DNA from: Marinoscillum sp965229915
GTDB lineage: Bacteria; Bacteroidota; Bacteroidia; Cytophagales; Cyclobacteriaceae
Reading direction: 5' to 3'
NCBI RefSeq assembly: GCF_965229915.1
Contig: NZ_CBDDJZ010000001.1
Coordinates: 2,604,001 to 2,668,000 of the forward strand
DNA: 64,000 bases
The notes under the pieces were generated by a model. It made no database searches. It saw only the letters and a program-made list of their open reading frames with translations, and was not told the origin of the DNA. The translations under genes were made by a program, and so were the position numbers. This document shows, piece by piece, positions 25,426 through 34,817 of this stretch (its first letter is position 1; each line of letters begins with the position of its first letter).

Positions 25426-26328
25426 ATGGTGAGCATCCCGTCTCCAGTACAGCGAATCCAGTCAGTTGATTTTGACCAACATGAAGTAGAAGTATGGGTC
25501 AAAAGAGAGGATTTGATTCACCCTGAAATAATGGGAAACAAATGGCGCAAGCTCAAATACAACCTGATCGAGGCTCAAAAGTCAGACTCCAGCACTCTAG
25601 TGACATTTGGTGGAGCTTATTCCAATCACATTGCTGCCACGGCCGCTGCTGCCAGGGAGTGCGGACTCCCATCTGTTGGCATCATCCGAGGAGATGAGCT
25701 CTCTACTGACTCGAATCATACACTGCGGGAAGCTGCGGCTAATGGCATGGAACTTCGGTTTGTGGACAGACAATTGTTTCGCACATTGAAAGCCGACCCG
25801 AAACTGATACCTCATTATAACGACTATTACGTGCTGCCAGAGGGAGGAACGAACCACCTGGCGATCAAAGGCTGTGAAGAAATCGTGTGGGAATTGGAGG
25901 AGCACTATGACTATGTGGTCACAGCGGTAGGAACGGGTGGTACTATGGCAGGTGTGCTGAAAGGATTAAAAGGGAGGTCAGAGGTGATAGGTATCTCCTC
26001 TTTGAAGGGTGCGTGGATAGATCAAGAGTTTGCGCTGCTGTGTCAACAGTTTGACATCACCGAGACTAACTACCAGATCATCAAAGACTTCCATTTTGGT
26101 GGGTATGGTAAGGTAACCGATGAGCTAATTGACTTCATTAATCGAACGAAACAGAAAAATGGCCTGCAATTGGACCCGATTTACACTGGGAAAATGTATT
26201 TTGGCGTTAGTAAACTAATCAAAGACCAGTTTTTTCCACTTAATTCAAAGATTCTTGTCCTTCATACTGGGGGTTTGCAGGGGATTGCGGGTTATAATGA
26301 AAAAGCAGAAAAAAAGATCTTGCTTTAG
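25426..26328 (+). CDS. ACC deaminase / D-cysteine desulfhydrase-family PLP enzyme
   Basis: This 300-residue fold-type II PLP enzyme has the Lys-bearing segment MGNKWRKLKYNL, the substrate loop TFGGAYSNHIAATAAAA, and the phosphate-binding loop AVGTGGTMAGVLKGL. Members act as 1-aminocyclopropane-1-carboxylate deaminase or D-cysteine desulfhydrase; most bacterial ones without the special deaminase residues are desulfhydrase-like. The real substrate cannot be assigned. It abuts the next gene, whose frame begins at the base after its stop. Confidence 0.88.
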   Translation: MVSIPSPVQRIQSVDFDQHEVEVWVKREDLIHPEIMGNKWRKLKYNLIEAQKSDSSTLVTFGGAYSNHIAATAAAARECGLPSVGIIRGDELSTDSNHTLREAAANGMELRFVDRQLFRTLKADPKLIPHYNDYYVLPEGGTNHLAIKGCEEIVWELEEHYDYVVTAVGTGGTMAGVLKGLKGRSEVIGISSLKGAWIDQEFALLCQQFDITETNYQIIKDFHFGGYGKVTDELIDFINRTKQKNGLQLDPIYTGKMYFGVSKLIKDQFFPLNSKILVLHTGGLQGIAGYNEKAEKKILL

Positions 26329-27945
26329 TTGAAAATTACCAATTTTGTAGTTGTGAAGAACATTCTGATCACCGCCTTGATACTCTTTACGTGCCTAGCG
26401 TGCAACGTAAACGAACTTGATTTCTCTGATCTTGAGAAACCAAAACTACAGCAGACTGTTGCCATCCCTCTTGGCACCATCTCCTACACCATGAGAGAAC
26501 TGATCGACAAGATCGGGGATACTTCATTGGATCTTCAGGAGGACAGCACCTCGCTTATTCAATTGAATTATTATGATACCGCAAGTTTTGACTCTGGCGA
26601 AGACATCATATTCATAGATGATGTACTGAACTCTGAATCAATCTATGTGGATGCTACCCCTGCCAGCAGTGAAAGTCAGGTGATACAGGTACTGGATAAC
26701 TTCACATTTAACTATCCTTCTGAGGACAATAAGCAGGTGGACAGTGTCTTTTACAAGGCTGGCCAAATGACGCTAACCGTGAGTTCGTATTTGTCACAGG
26801 ACATTTCTTATGATATAGCTATCCAGAATACTCGCCGGGTGTCCAATGACACGCCGGTTCAGTTTTCAGGTAACCTTGCAGGCAACTCAAGTGCCTCCTC
26901 ATCCATTGATCTTTCTGGACATAAGACGTTCTTGGCTTTTTCAGAAACTGAGGGCAACACCTTTTCCTTAGATGCGGATATTTCTATCTTCCTCAACCCA
27001 GGGGAGTCTATCGCTCAGAATGACAGCATTGCTATAACGCTGGTTTACGAAGATCAGGAATTTGAAATTCTCTATGGCAAGTTTGGTCAGGACCGTATCA
27101 ATGTAGGGAATGAAACCCTTGACGTGAAGTTCTTCTCCGATCTTGGTGAAAGTGGACTCCGATTTGGCAGTCCAGAAATCAATTTTTATTTCAGCAGCTC
27201 CTTTGGGCTGCCTATGGGTGTTTTGTTTGATGGCATGTATGCTGTGGACAGTGCGGTCTCAGGTAATGACACCATTTATTTGCAAGGAGATGCCACTGTG
27301 GATCCGCAAGTGGTAGACGCAGCAGCGTCACCAGGCCAGTTTGTGGCTTCTGTGGTTACCCTTAATCCAGAAAACTCCTCACTTAGAGAACTCTTAGGAG
27401 TATCACCAAACACCATTGGTTTTAGTCTCACGGCATTGACCAACCCCGAGGACGCTTCAGCATCCAACTTTGTGATGGATACGAGTAGAATCTCCACCAA
27501 CATTGAAATGAAATTGCCACTAGAGCTCTCATTAGATAATCTCACCAGAGAGATTGATTTTGACCTGGGTGATGGACTTAGCTTTGACGAGACCGACTCG
27601 GTGAGCATACGAGTAGTCACAGAAAATGAATTTCCTTTTTCTGCACAGCTTGGACTTCAGATTCTGAATGAAAATGATAGCATCCTTCATGAAGTAGCCT
27701 CTAACCTGATTGTAGAAATTCCATTCCTGAACCTACAAGGGATAGTAACGCAGAGCAGAAAGCAAGTATCAGACGTACCACTAAACAAGGATGGTATAGA
27801 AGCTCTCAAAGTCGGTAAAAAGCTGAACCTGATTCTGACGCTCAATACACCAAAAGGCAATCGGGATGTTTTTGTAAAAGTATTGGCTGACTACAAGATC
27901 GACATTAAGGTATCAGCAGTAGGCAAACTGAACATTGAACTATGA
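26329..27945 (+). CDS. Putative large lipoprotein/exported protein paired with DUF5723 gene
   Basis: The frame gives 538 residues from TTG 26329, but GTG 26353 (then KNILITALILFTCLACNVNELDF) gives a cleaner signal peptide. The cysteines in FTCLACN suggest lipidation, although the residue before LAC is unusual. The rest is beta-rich with many Ser/Asp (DNFTFNYPSEDNKQVDSVF and similar). I recognise no known domain. It overlaps the DUF5723 gene by four bases, so the two are coupled and likely work together at the outer membrane. Confidence 0.75.
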   Translation: MKITNFVVVKNILITALILFTCLACNVNELDFSDLEKPKLQQTVAIPLGTISYTMRELIDKIGDTSLDLQEDSTSLIQLNYYDTASFDSGEDIIFIDDVLNSESIYVDATPASSESQVIQVLDNFTFNYPSEDNKQVDSVFYKAGQMTLTVSSYLSQDISYDIAIQNTRRVSNDTPVQFSGNLAGNSSASSSIDLSGHKTFLAFSETEGNTFSLDADISIFLNPGESIAQNDSIAITLVYEDQEFEILYGKFGQDRINVGNETLDVKFFSDLGESGLRFGSPEINFYFSSSFGLPMGVLFDGMYAVDSAVSGNDTIYLQGDATVDPQVVDAAASPGQFVASVVTLNPENSSLRELLGVSPNTIGFSLTALTNPEDASASNFVMDTSRISTNIEMKLPLELSLDNLTREIDFDLGDGLSFDETDSVSIRVVTENEFPFSAQLGLQILNENDSILHEVASNLIVEIPFLNLQGIVTQSRKQVSDVPLNKDGIEALKVGKKLNLILTLNTPKGNRDVFVKVLADYKIDIKVSAVGKLNIEL

Positions 27946-29666
27946 GGTTAAAAAAACATATTGCATGGTTCATAGTCGGGCTGTTCTTTTGCTTCACTAT
28001 CAGTGCACAGACAGGAATCAGCTTCTTTAACCTTGGTAACACTACCTTTCAAAACAGTTTTTACAATCCATCATTCATTCCAGAAGGCAAAGTATTTATA
28101 GGCCTGCCAGCACTCTCTGGGGTTCATGTCAATATCAACAACAAGTTTGACTACTCAGATGTCATCACTAAAGGTGAATCTGGCGGAAATCAAATCAACC
28201 TTAACACCTTTCTCTCATCTCTTCAGAGGAATAATTATGTAAGTACCAGTCTGGACATCAGCCTGTTACATGTTGCTTACTCTACAGACAATGGACTGAA
28301 TTTCTCACTCTTTGCCAACGAACGTGTCGAAGCAGACGTCATCTATACCCGTCAGCTGATGGAATTTGGAATCGACGGAAACCTGTCACAGCTAGGCGAA
28401 GCGGTTCGTATAGATAAGACAGCTGCCTCTGCCTCCTATTTTCGTGAAATCGGTGTGGGGTTTGCCGGTGCGATCCCAAGATATAAAATCTCTGTTGGCG
28501 CCCGGTTGAAATATCTTCAGGGTTTTGCCAATGCGAGCACTTCAAAATATACAGCAGAGCTTACCACCAACAACGTAGATTATCGGCTGGACCTAGACTT
28601 ACGGGACGCAGCTTTAAGAACCAGTGGTTTTGACATATTGCAGGGTAAATCTGGTGATATTGGATCTCATCTGATCAACAACCCTAACAAAGGATTTGCT
28701 ACTGACCTGGGATTCTCCATGGAGCTCAACAGGTATGTGAACGTTTCTGCATCTATCGTGGATCTGGGATTTATTTCCTGGAAAGAAGACATTACCAATT
28801 ACACCATTCCCGATACAGTGATGCGCTACTCAGGATTGGATCTACGTGAACCATCCAATCTGGAACAGAATATTGAGGACTCTCTGATCAACCGGTTTAA
28901 AGACCGTGTGGTAAAAACTCAGGACACTTACACCACCATGCTCAATCCAAAAATGTACGCTAGCATGTCATACAAAACACCAATAGGAGGCGATGTGGTA
29001 GGGTCACTTGGTACCAGATATATTAAGGGACGCCTGAATTACCTACTAGGTGTGGGATACAGACATCAGTTCGGAAAAGTCTTCACTGGATCTGCAAGTG
29101 TGACCAGACTTCCACAGCAGTTTATGAATATTGGGGCGGCACTGGCAGTAAAAGGTGGGCCAGCTCAGCTCTATTTGGCCGTAGATCACATTTGGAATTT
29201 CGACCTGACAAAAGCCAAAGCTTTCGATTTTAGAGTAGGAATGAACTTCATTTTTGGCAAGCGCAATAAAGACAAATCAGATTCTCCATTTGCTGCCGGA
29301 ACCCAAAAGAGAGCTACAAACAGCGCCTCCTCCAACAGTTTCCTTGGAAGCAAAGTAAAAGTCAAAGGCCAGGAAGGTATCTATACGATTATAAGGAAAC
29401 AAGATCGCAGAAAGAAAAAGGATTACACCAACCCGGGGTCAGACATCCCTAGTGAAAATGAGAATTTCAACGGAGAAGTGAAAAGCGCACCGATCCCTAC
29501 TGGTGACAATAAGGTAACTGGAGGTCAAAGTGATCCGATTCCATCTTCTAGCAAAAAAGTAAGAGGGGGTAAGTCAGATCCAATTCCGTCGGGTAACCGC
29601 AAGGTGAAAACCAAAAGGAGCTCACCTATCCCCAAAGACAAGAAGAAACGTCGTAAAAACAACTAG
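27942..29666 (+). CDS. DUF5723-family outer-membrane beta-barrel-like protein with basic repeat tail
   Basis: This 574-residue protein has a signal peptide (HIAWFIVGLFFCFTISAQ) and the DUF5723 pattern: LGNTTFQNSFYNPSFIPEG, then alternating beta-strands such as SLDISLLHVAYST and GVGFAGAIPRYKISVGARLKY. PorV/FadL-like barrels in Bacteroidota look like this. After about residue 440 a low-complexity, Lys-rich tail carries four ~15-residue repeats built on SxPIP....KV (about 490-574). Known family members lack an assigned function. It is coupled to the upstream exported protein and convergent with radA. Confidence 0.88.
   Translation: MRLKKHIAWFIVGLFFCFTISAQTGISFFNLGNTTFQNSFYNPSFIPEGKVFIGLPALSGVHVNINNKFDYSDVITKGESGGNQINLNTFLSSLQRNNYVSTSLDISLLHVAYSTDNGLNFSLFANERVEADVIYTRQLMEFGIDGNLSQLGEAVRIDKTAASASYFREIGVGFAGAIPRYKISVGARLKYLQGFANASTSKYTAELTTNNVDYRLDLDLRDAALRTSGFDILQGKSGDIGSHLINNPNKGFATDLGFSMELNRYVNVSASIVDLGFISWKEDITNYTIPDTVMRYSGLDLREPSNLEQNIEDSLINRFKDRVVKTQDTYTTMLNPKMYASMSYKTPIGGDVVGSLGTRYIKGRLNYLLGVGYRHQFGKVFTGSASVTRLPQQFMNIGAALAVKGGPAQLYLAVDHIWNFDLTKAKAFDFRVGMNFIFGKRNKDKSDSPFAAGTQKRATNSASSNSFLGSKVKVKGQEGIYTIIRKQDRRKKKDYTNPGSDIPSENENFNGEVKSAPIPTGDNKVTGGQSDPIPSSSKKVRGGKSDPIPSGNRKVKTKRSSPIPKDKKKRRKNN
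29480..29665 (+). repeat. In-frame 45-bp tandem repeats encoding SxPIP-KV units
   Basis: Four imperfect copies of a 15-residue unit (SAPIPTGDNKVTGGQ, SDPIPSSSKKVRGGK, SDPIPSGNRKVKTKR, SSPIPKDKKKRRKNN) close the DUF5723 gene. Charge rises toward the end. Confidence 0.75.
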
Positions 29667-31036
29667 GAGAACAAATCCTGAAAAGCATCTGCCAGCCGTG
29701 TGAATGCTTTTACTTTGATGTCAAACTTCGATAAATCTACACCTTTGATGTTGTGTTTGGAGACATAAATCTCTGCAAACCCCAAACGTGCTGCTTCGGT
29801 AATTCGTGATTCTATCCGGTTAACTGCGCGGATCTCACCACCCAGACCAACTTCTGCCGAAAAACACACCGAACTAGGAATAGCCACATCGTCAAATGAA
29901 GAATATATACTTGCACAAATGGATAAGTCCAATGCGGGATCGTTCACTTTGATACCTCCAGCGAGGTTTAAGAAAATATCCTGAGTGCTCAGACGAACAC
30001 CCAAACGCTTTTCCAAAACAGCCAGAAGCATGTTAAGTCGCTTCACATCAAAGCCAGTAGTACTTCGCTGTGGATTGCCATAAGTGGCAGGACTAACTAA
30101 AGATTGTACTTCTATAAGTAGTGGCCGATTACCTTCCAAGGTAGCGCCAATTCCTACTCCACTTAAAAAACCATCACGCGGAGAGATAAGTACCTCTGAT
30201 GGGTTGGTTACTTCTCTGAGGCCAGACTCTCGCATTTCATAAATGCCAATCTCGGAAGTAGACCCAAAACGATTCTTGGACGTACGAAGAATCCGATAAG
30301 ACAAATGGCGATCCCCTTCAAACTGCAAGACCGTATCTACCATATGCTCCAGCACTTTTGGCCCGGCGATCGCTCCATCTTTATTGACATGGCCGATCAG
30401 GAAAACGGGCACATTGGTCTGTTTGGCATATTTCATCAATTTGCCTGTGCACTCTCTGACTTGTGAAATAGAACCTACCGACGCTTCGATGGCATCTGTA
30501 TAAAGGGTCTGGATGGAGTCAACGATCAGTACATCCGGCTTAAGCTGAGCCGCATGTGTCAGTATATCAGCCAGAGAGGTTTCGGCGAGCAAGTAGCAAT
30601 CCTCGGCGCGAATCCCGATACGTTCGGCTCGCATCCGGATCTGCTCCAGGCTCTCTTCACCAGACGCATACAAGGTCTTCACATTCTTCATGTGGATGGA
30701 CATCTGTAAGAGCAAGGTGGATTTGCCAATACCCGGCTCACCACCTATTAGCACCAGCGATCCTGGCACAATTCCTCCACCTAACGTCCGGTCCAGCTCG
30801 ATACTTCCCGTACGAATCCGGCGCTGATCATCAAATTGGAGTTCCTGAATCCTGGTTGGCTTATTTCTTGGTCTCGAATCATCCTGCCAAACTTCCTTGT
30901 CGGAAGCTCCTCCTGATTTCGAAACCACTTCCTCTACATAGGTATTCCATTCACCACATGCAGGGCATTTACCAATCCATTTGGGAGAATTAGCACCACA
31001 GTTTTGACAGAAATAAGCTGTTTTGGTCTTCGCCAA
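29663..31036 (-). CDS. radA: DNA repair protein RadA
   Basis: This 457-residue RadA/Sms has the N-terminal zinc finger (Cys10, 13, 24, 27: FCQNCGAN...GKCPACGEW), a RecA-like ATPase with Walker A GEPGIGKST (99-107), the RadA-specific KNRFG motif (RTSKNRFGSTSE), and a C-terminal Lon-protease-like domain. It promotes branch migration of recombination intermediates as a DnaB-type helicase. It begins 20 bases after pheA on the same strand, a likely operon, and its end overlaps the DUF5723 stop by four bases. Confidence 0.97.
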   Translation of the reverse strand: MAKTKTAYFCQNCGANSPKWIGKCPACGEWNTYVEEVVSKSGGASDKEVWQDDSRPRNKPTRIQELQFDDQRRIRTGSIELDRTLGGGIVPGSLVLIGGEPGIGKSTLLLQMSIHMKNVKTLYASGEESLEQIRMRAERIGIRAEDCYLLAETSLADILTHAAQLKPDVLIVDSIQTLYTDAIEASVGSISQVRECTGKLMKYAKQTNVPVFLIGHVNKDGAIAGPKVLEHMVDTVLQFEGDRHLSYRILRTSKNRFGSTSEIGIYEMRESGLREVTNPSEVLISPRDGFLSGVGIGATLEGNRPLLIEVQSLVSPATYGNPQRSTTGFDVKRLNMLLAVLEKRLGVRLSTQDIFLNLAGGIKVNDPALDLSICASIYSSFDDVAIPSSVCFSAEVGLGGEIRAVNRIESRITEAARLGFAEIYVSKHNIKGVDLSKFDIKVKAFTRLADAFQDLFS

Positions 31037-31056
31037 TGACTTTAGTTTTTATAGGT

Positions 31057-32121
31057 CTAGCAGATCTGTACGTAGCTTCCCAGCCACATCAGATTGTCCG
31101 CGTAAGGTTTGATTGTATTCTGAACTTTCTCTTCATGGAAGTGTCCTTCGAATTCTACAAAGAACACATACTTGAAAGTAGTTCCTTTTTTAGCGGGTCG
31201 GCTTTCCACCTTGCAAAGGTTAATACCAGCATTCTGGAAATTCTGAAGGAAGCGCACCAACGATCCTGGCTCGTCGGGCAGTTTAGCAATCACAGAAGTC
31301 TTGTCCTGGCCACTCATTTGATTGACAAAATTTTGACTGATGATCAAAAAGCGTGTTTGATTGTCCGCCGAGTCTTGAATGTTTTGATACAGAATGGGAA
31401 GCCCATATTGCCTCGCCGCTATTGGCGCACAAATGGCAGCTGCACCTTCTTCCTCTCCCGCCATCTGGCAGGCACGGCTAGTTGAACTCACCGGCACCAG
31501 TTTCACTGGATGCTTGAAATAGTCGTTGAGGAAATTTTTGCACTGTCTGAATGCAATATCTCGTGAGTATACTACCTGCACATTTTCCAGATTATCCTCT
31601 TTGCTGGCAAAGGCAAAGTGAATAGGTAGCACCACTTCCGCGGCTATGGTCAGTTTGTGCTGTGCCAGCAGATCTATTGTCTCCTGAACAGTCCCTTCTT
31701 GATTGTTTTCAATAGGAACCACCCCAAATCGTGCTCTTGAGGTTTTCACCGCCTCAAACACAGATGGAATAGTATCCAGAGGAATGTAATCACTCATGGC
31801 TCCATAGCGACTTTCTGCTGCCTGGTGAGTAAAACTACCCTCTGGACCGAGGTAGGCAATCCGCTCTGGAAGTTCATAATTTCGGCTTACCGCGAAAATC
31901 TCAAAAAAGATCGCCTCGATTGCCGCCCGATTAAGTATTCCGTTGCTGTTGGCTTCAAGCCTGTCTACAATAGCTTTTTCTCTCTCAGGCCTGTAAATAG
32001 CACTTTTGTCATTTCGTTTGAGAGCCCCAACTTCCTTGACAATCTCCATACGGCTATTGAGCAGCTTGATGAGTTCATCATCTATTTCATCTATACGCTT
32101 TCTTAAGTCATCTAACATCAC
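31057..32121 (-). CDS. pheA: Bifunctional chorismate mutase / prephenate dehydratase
   Basis: This 354-residue P-protein makes phenylpyruvate from chorismate. An AroQ-type chorismate mutase occupies about 1-90 (LRKRIDEIDDELIKLLNSR, YRPEREKAIVDRL). The prephenate dehydratase runs to about 265 (IAYLGPEGSFTHQAA, GVVPIENNQEGTV, and DNQTRFLII with the TRF motif). A C-terminal ACT domain (PDEPGSLVRFLQNF, KVESRPAKKG) holds the ESRP phenylalanine-binding motif, so feedback inhibition by Phe is expected. It is upstream of radA. Confidence 0.97.
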   Translation of the reverse strand: MMLDDLRKRIDEIDDELIKLLNSRMEIVKEVGALKRNDKSAIYRPEREKAIVDRLEANSNGILNRAAIEAIFFEIFAVSRNYELPERIAYLGPEGSFTHQAAESRYGAMSDYIPLDTIPSVFEAVKTSRARFGVVPIENNQEGTVQETIDLLAQHKLTIAAEVVLPIHFAFASKEDNLENVQVVYSRDIAFRQCKNFLNDYFKHPVKLVPVSSTSRACQMAGEEEGAAAICAPIAARQYGLPILYQNIQDSADNQTRFLIISQNFVNQMSGQDKTSVIAKLPDEPGSLVRFLQNFQNAGINLCKVESRPAKKGTTFKYVFFVEFEGHFHEEKVQNTIKPYADNLMWLGSYVQIC

Positions 32122-32186
32122 GATCTCCTAAAAATTTGAAAAGCTAAAATAACCTTTTGCCATAAGAATAACGAGCAAAATTCAGA

Positions 32187-32217
32187 TTGGTAAAGTGAGG
32201 GTGTTCCACTAATTTTG
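32187..32217 (+). promoter_or_regulatory. Bacteroidota promoter for glyA (TTG-N20-TAATTTTG)
   Basis: A TTG (32187-32189) is followed after 20 bases by TAATTTTG (32210-32217). This is the full TTG-N17-23-TAnnTTTG pattern and would give a leader of about 50 bases before the glyA ATG. It is the best promoter match in the window. Confidence 0.7.
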
Positions 32218-32275
32218 GCGCTCAATTACTAAACCACCTACCCGCTTTACCCCGGCAGGTAAAACCACATAGGAC

Positions 32276-33547
32276 ATGAAAAGAGACGAAAAGCTATTTG
32301 CCTTAATCGAAGCTGAAAAGAAAAGACAAATCGAAGGGATTGAACTGATCGCATCGGAGAACTTTACTTCACCCCAGGTGATGGAAGCTGCTGGCAGTGT
32401 ACTGACCAACAAATATGCGGAAGGTCTCCCAGGGAAGCGATACTATGGTGGGTGTGAAGTAGTTGATGAGGTGGAGACATTAGCCATTGAGCGAATTAAA
32501 GAACTCTTTGGTGCCAGCTGGGCCAACGTACAACCGCACTCCGGAGCCCAGGCCAACGCCGCAGTATTTCTGGCTTGTCTCCAACCGGGTGATAGCATCC
32601 TGGGGTTTGACTTATCACATGGAGGTCACTTGTCGCATGGCTCTCCAGTTAACCTTTCGGGAAAATACTATGATGCCCACTTCTACGGTGTAGAAAAAGA
32701 AACTGGACTAATCAATATGGACGTGGTGGAAGAAACCGCTAAAAAAGTTCAGCCAAAGATGATCATATGTGGAGCTTCGGCTTACAGCAGAGATTGGGAC
32801 TATGAGCGATTTAGAACCATCGCAGACGAAGTAGGTGCGGTATTGCTTGCAGATATTTCTCACCCATCGGGTTTGATTGCCAGGGGGCTACTGAATGATC
32901 CGCTGGATCACTGCCATATAGTGACCACCACCACTCACAAGACACTAAGAGGTCCACGAGGTGGCCTGATCATGGTACGAGAAGACAATGAAAACCCATG
33001 GGGAATCAAAACACCTAAAGGAGTAGTGCGAAAAATGAGTTCAATTTTGGACTCTGGCGTTTTCCCAGGCACACAAGGAGGTCCTTTGGAGCACATTATT
33101 GCTGCTAAAGCTGTTGCCTTTGGAGAGGCTTTATCTGATGAATACATGGAATATGTCCTCCAGGTACAAAAGAATGCCAAGGTAATGGCTCAGGCCTTTA
33201 TCAACAAAGGGTATGATCTGATCTCTGGTGGAACCGATAACCACCTGATGCTACTGGATCTTCGCAGCAAAGGCATTACCGGTAAGGACGCTGAGCAAGC
33301 ACTTGTCAGTGCAGATATTACCGTCAATAAAAACATGGTTCCTTTCGATGACAAATCACCGTTCATTACGTCTGGTATCAGAGTAGGTACGGCAGCCATC
33401 ACTACGCGTGGCATGAAAGAAGCCGACATGGAAAAAACAGTGGAGTTTATTGACACAGTAATTACCAACCATGATAACGAAGCAAAACTGAAGGAAGTGA
33501 AATCTGCGATCAACGAGTGGATGAAAAAGTTTCCTTTGTATCAATAA
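32276..33547 (+). CDS. glyA: Serine hydroxymethyltransferase
   Basis: This 423-residue PLP enzyme converts serine and tetrahydrofolate to glycine and methylene-THF. It has IELIASENFTSPQVMEA, the EGLPGKRYYGGCE segment, HGGHLSHGSPVN, and the PLP Lys in VTTTTHKTLRGPRGG. FPGTQGGPLEHIIAAKA and the C-terminal SGIRVGTAAITTRGM complete the family. Length is standard. It has its own promoter and lies just ahead of tatC. Confidence 0.98.
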   Translation: MKRDEKLFALIEAEKKRQIEGIELIASENFTSPQVMEAAGSVLTNKYAEGLPGKRYYGGCEVVDEVETLAIERIKELFGASWANVQPHSGAQANAAVFLACLQPGDSILGFDLSHGGHLSHGSPVNLSGKYYDAHFYGVEKETGLINMDVVEETAKKVQPKMIICGASAYSRDWDYERFRTIADEVGAVLLADISHPSGLIARGLLNDPLDHCHIVTTTTHKTLRGPRGGLIMVREDNENPWGIKTPKGVVRKMSSILDSGVFPGTQGGPLEHIIAAKAVAFGEALSDEYMEYVLQVQKNAKVMAQAFINKGYDLISGGTDNHLMLLDLRSKGITGKDAEQALVSADITVNKNMVPFDDKSPFITSGIRVGTAAITTRGMKEADMEKTVEFIDTVITNHDNEAKLKEVKSAINEWMKKFPLYQ

Positions 33548-33553
33548 ATCCAT

Positions 33554-34390
33554 ATGCCGCTAGATCAGATAGAGGACGAGATAGAGATGACCTTTCTGGA
33601 TCACCTGGAAGAACTCAGGTGGCACTTGATAAGGTCTCTTGCAGCCATTATGGTATTTGCAGTGGCGGCCTTTTTTGCAAAAACATTGGTATTTCACACC
33701 ATTTTGTTAGGACCAAGTAGAGTAGACTTCTGGACCTATGAGATGCTTTGTAAACTCTCAGATATTCTCAAATCTGAGGCCTTGTGTATTGATGAATTGC
33801 CCTTTATCATTCAGAGCCGAAAGATGACCGGGCAGTTTTCCATGCACGTCACTTCTTCTTTTGTGATTGGTATCATCTGTGCTTTTCCTTATGCATTTTG
33901 GGAGATTTGGAGATTTATCAAGCCTGGTCTTTACCCGAGAGAACGAAAGGCAGCCAGAGGAGCCACCTTCTTTGTGAGCTTGCTGTTCATCCTGGGAGTA
34001 GTGTTTGGATACTTCATCGTCACACCAATCTCTATCAACTTTCTGTCCAACTATCAGCTGGACCCAACCATCCTGAATGAATTTGATATCATCTCGTACA
34101 TCTCAACGGTAATTACTTTAGTCCTGGCTTGCGGGATTTTATTTCAGCTGCCGATTGTTGTGTATTTCCTGACTAAAGCCGGACTGATCACACCGCAGAT
34201 ATTAAGGACCTACAGGCGACACGCCATCATAGTAATACTGATATTGGGTGCGATGCTGACACCACCAGATCCATTTAGTCAGATATTAATAGCGATTCCT
34301 CTGCTTGGTCTGTACCAGGTGAGTATTTATATTTCTGCCAGAGTGATTAAAAAAGAAGCAACTACAGAAATCCAAAAAGTAGATGAGTAA
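33554..34390 (+). CDS. tatC: Twin-arginine translocase subunit TatC
   Basis: This 278-residue inner-membrane protein has six hydrophobic segments and the TatC signature: FLDHLEELRWHLIRSL at the N-terminus, FPYAFWEIWRFIKPGLYPRERK, and AMLTPPDPFSQILIAIPLLGLY. It has a longer first periplasmic loop than E. coli TatC, with two Cys. TatC recognises twin-arginine signal peptides and exports folded proteins. No tatA gene is next to it. It overlaps rpiB by 8 bases. Confidence 0.96.
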   Translation: MPLDQIEDEIEMTFLDHLEELRWHLIRSLAAIMVFAVAAFFAKTLVFHTILLGPSRVDFWTYEMLCKLSDILKSEALCIDELPFIIQSRKMTGQFSMHVTSSFVIGIICAFPYAFWEIWRFIKPGLYPRERKAARGATFFVSLLFILGVVFGYFIVTPISINFLSNYQLDPTILNEFDIISYISTVITLVLACGILFQLPIVVYFLTKAGLITPQILRTYRRHAIIVILILGAMLTPPDPFSQILIAIPLLGLYQVSIYISARVIKKEATTEIQKVDE

Positions 34391-34817
34391 AAGAATAGCC
34401 ATAGGCGGAGATCACGCCGGATACCACCACAAAGAAAAAATGGTCGAATTCCTGGAGTCTAAGGGATATGAGGTGAAGGACTTTGGTCCGTATTCTGCGG
34501 ACTCTGCGGATTATCCAGATTTCGTTCACCCAGTATGTCAATCCATCGAAAGTGGCAATCATGATTTTGGGGTGTTGATTTGTGGGTCAGGCCAAGGAGT
34601 AACCATCACGGCCAACAAACACCAAAAAATCCGTGCCGCATTGTGCTGGGACACCGACCTGGCCGCTGTGACCAGACAGCATAACAATTCGAATGTGGTG
34701 TGTCTGGCAGCCCGCTGGACTGCCTACGAGCTAGCTGAGTCGATTGTGGACACTTTTCTCAACACAGAGTTTGAAGGAGGTCGCCATCAGCGACGGGTAG
34801 ATAAAATCAGTTGCTAA
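34383..34817 (+). CDS. rpiB: Ribose-5-phosphate isomerase B
   Basis: This 144-residue RpiB/LacAB-family isomerase interconverts ribose-5-P and ribulose-5-P in the pentose phosphate pathway. It shows IGGDHAGYHHKE, YEVKDFGPYSADSADYPDF, the active Cys in LICGSGQGVTITANK, and RQHNNSNVVCLAARW. It starts inside the tatC end, so it is translationally coupled. The 3' end overlaps the opposite membrane-protein gene by 11 bases. Confidence 0.95.
   Translation: MSKRIAIGGDHAGYHHKEKMVEFLESKGYEVKDFGPYSADSADYPDFVHPVCQSIESGNHDFGVLICGSGQGVTITANKHQKIRAALCWDTDLAAVTRQHNNSNVVCLAARWTAYELAESIVDTFLNTEFEGGRHQRRVDKISC

Noticed and set aside
30556..31485. Plus-strand open frames opposite radA and pheA
   Set aside because: Antisense shadows of two well-recognised genes; their translations show no domain or signal.
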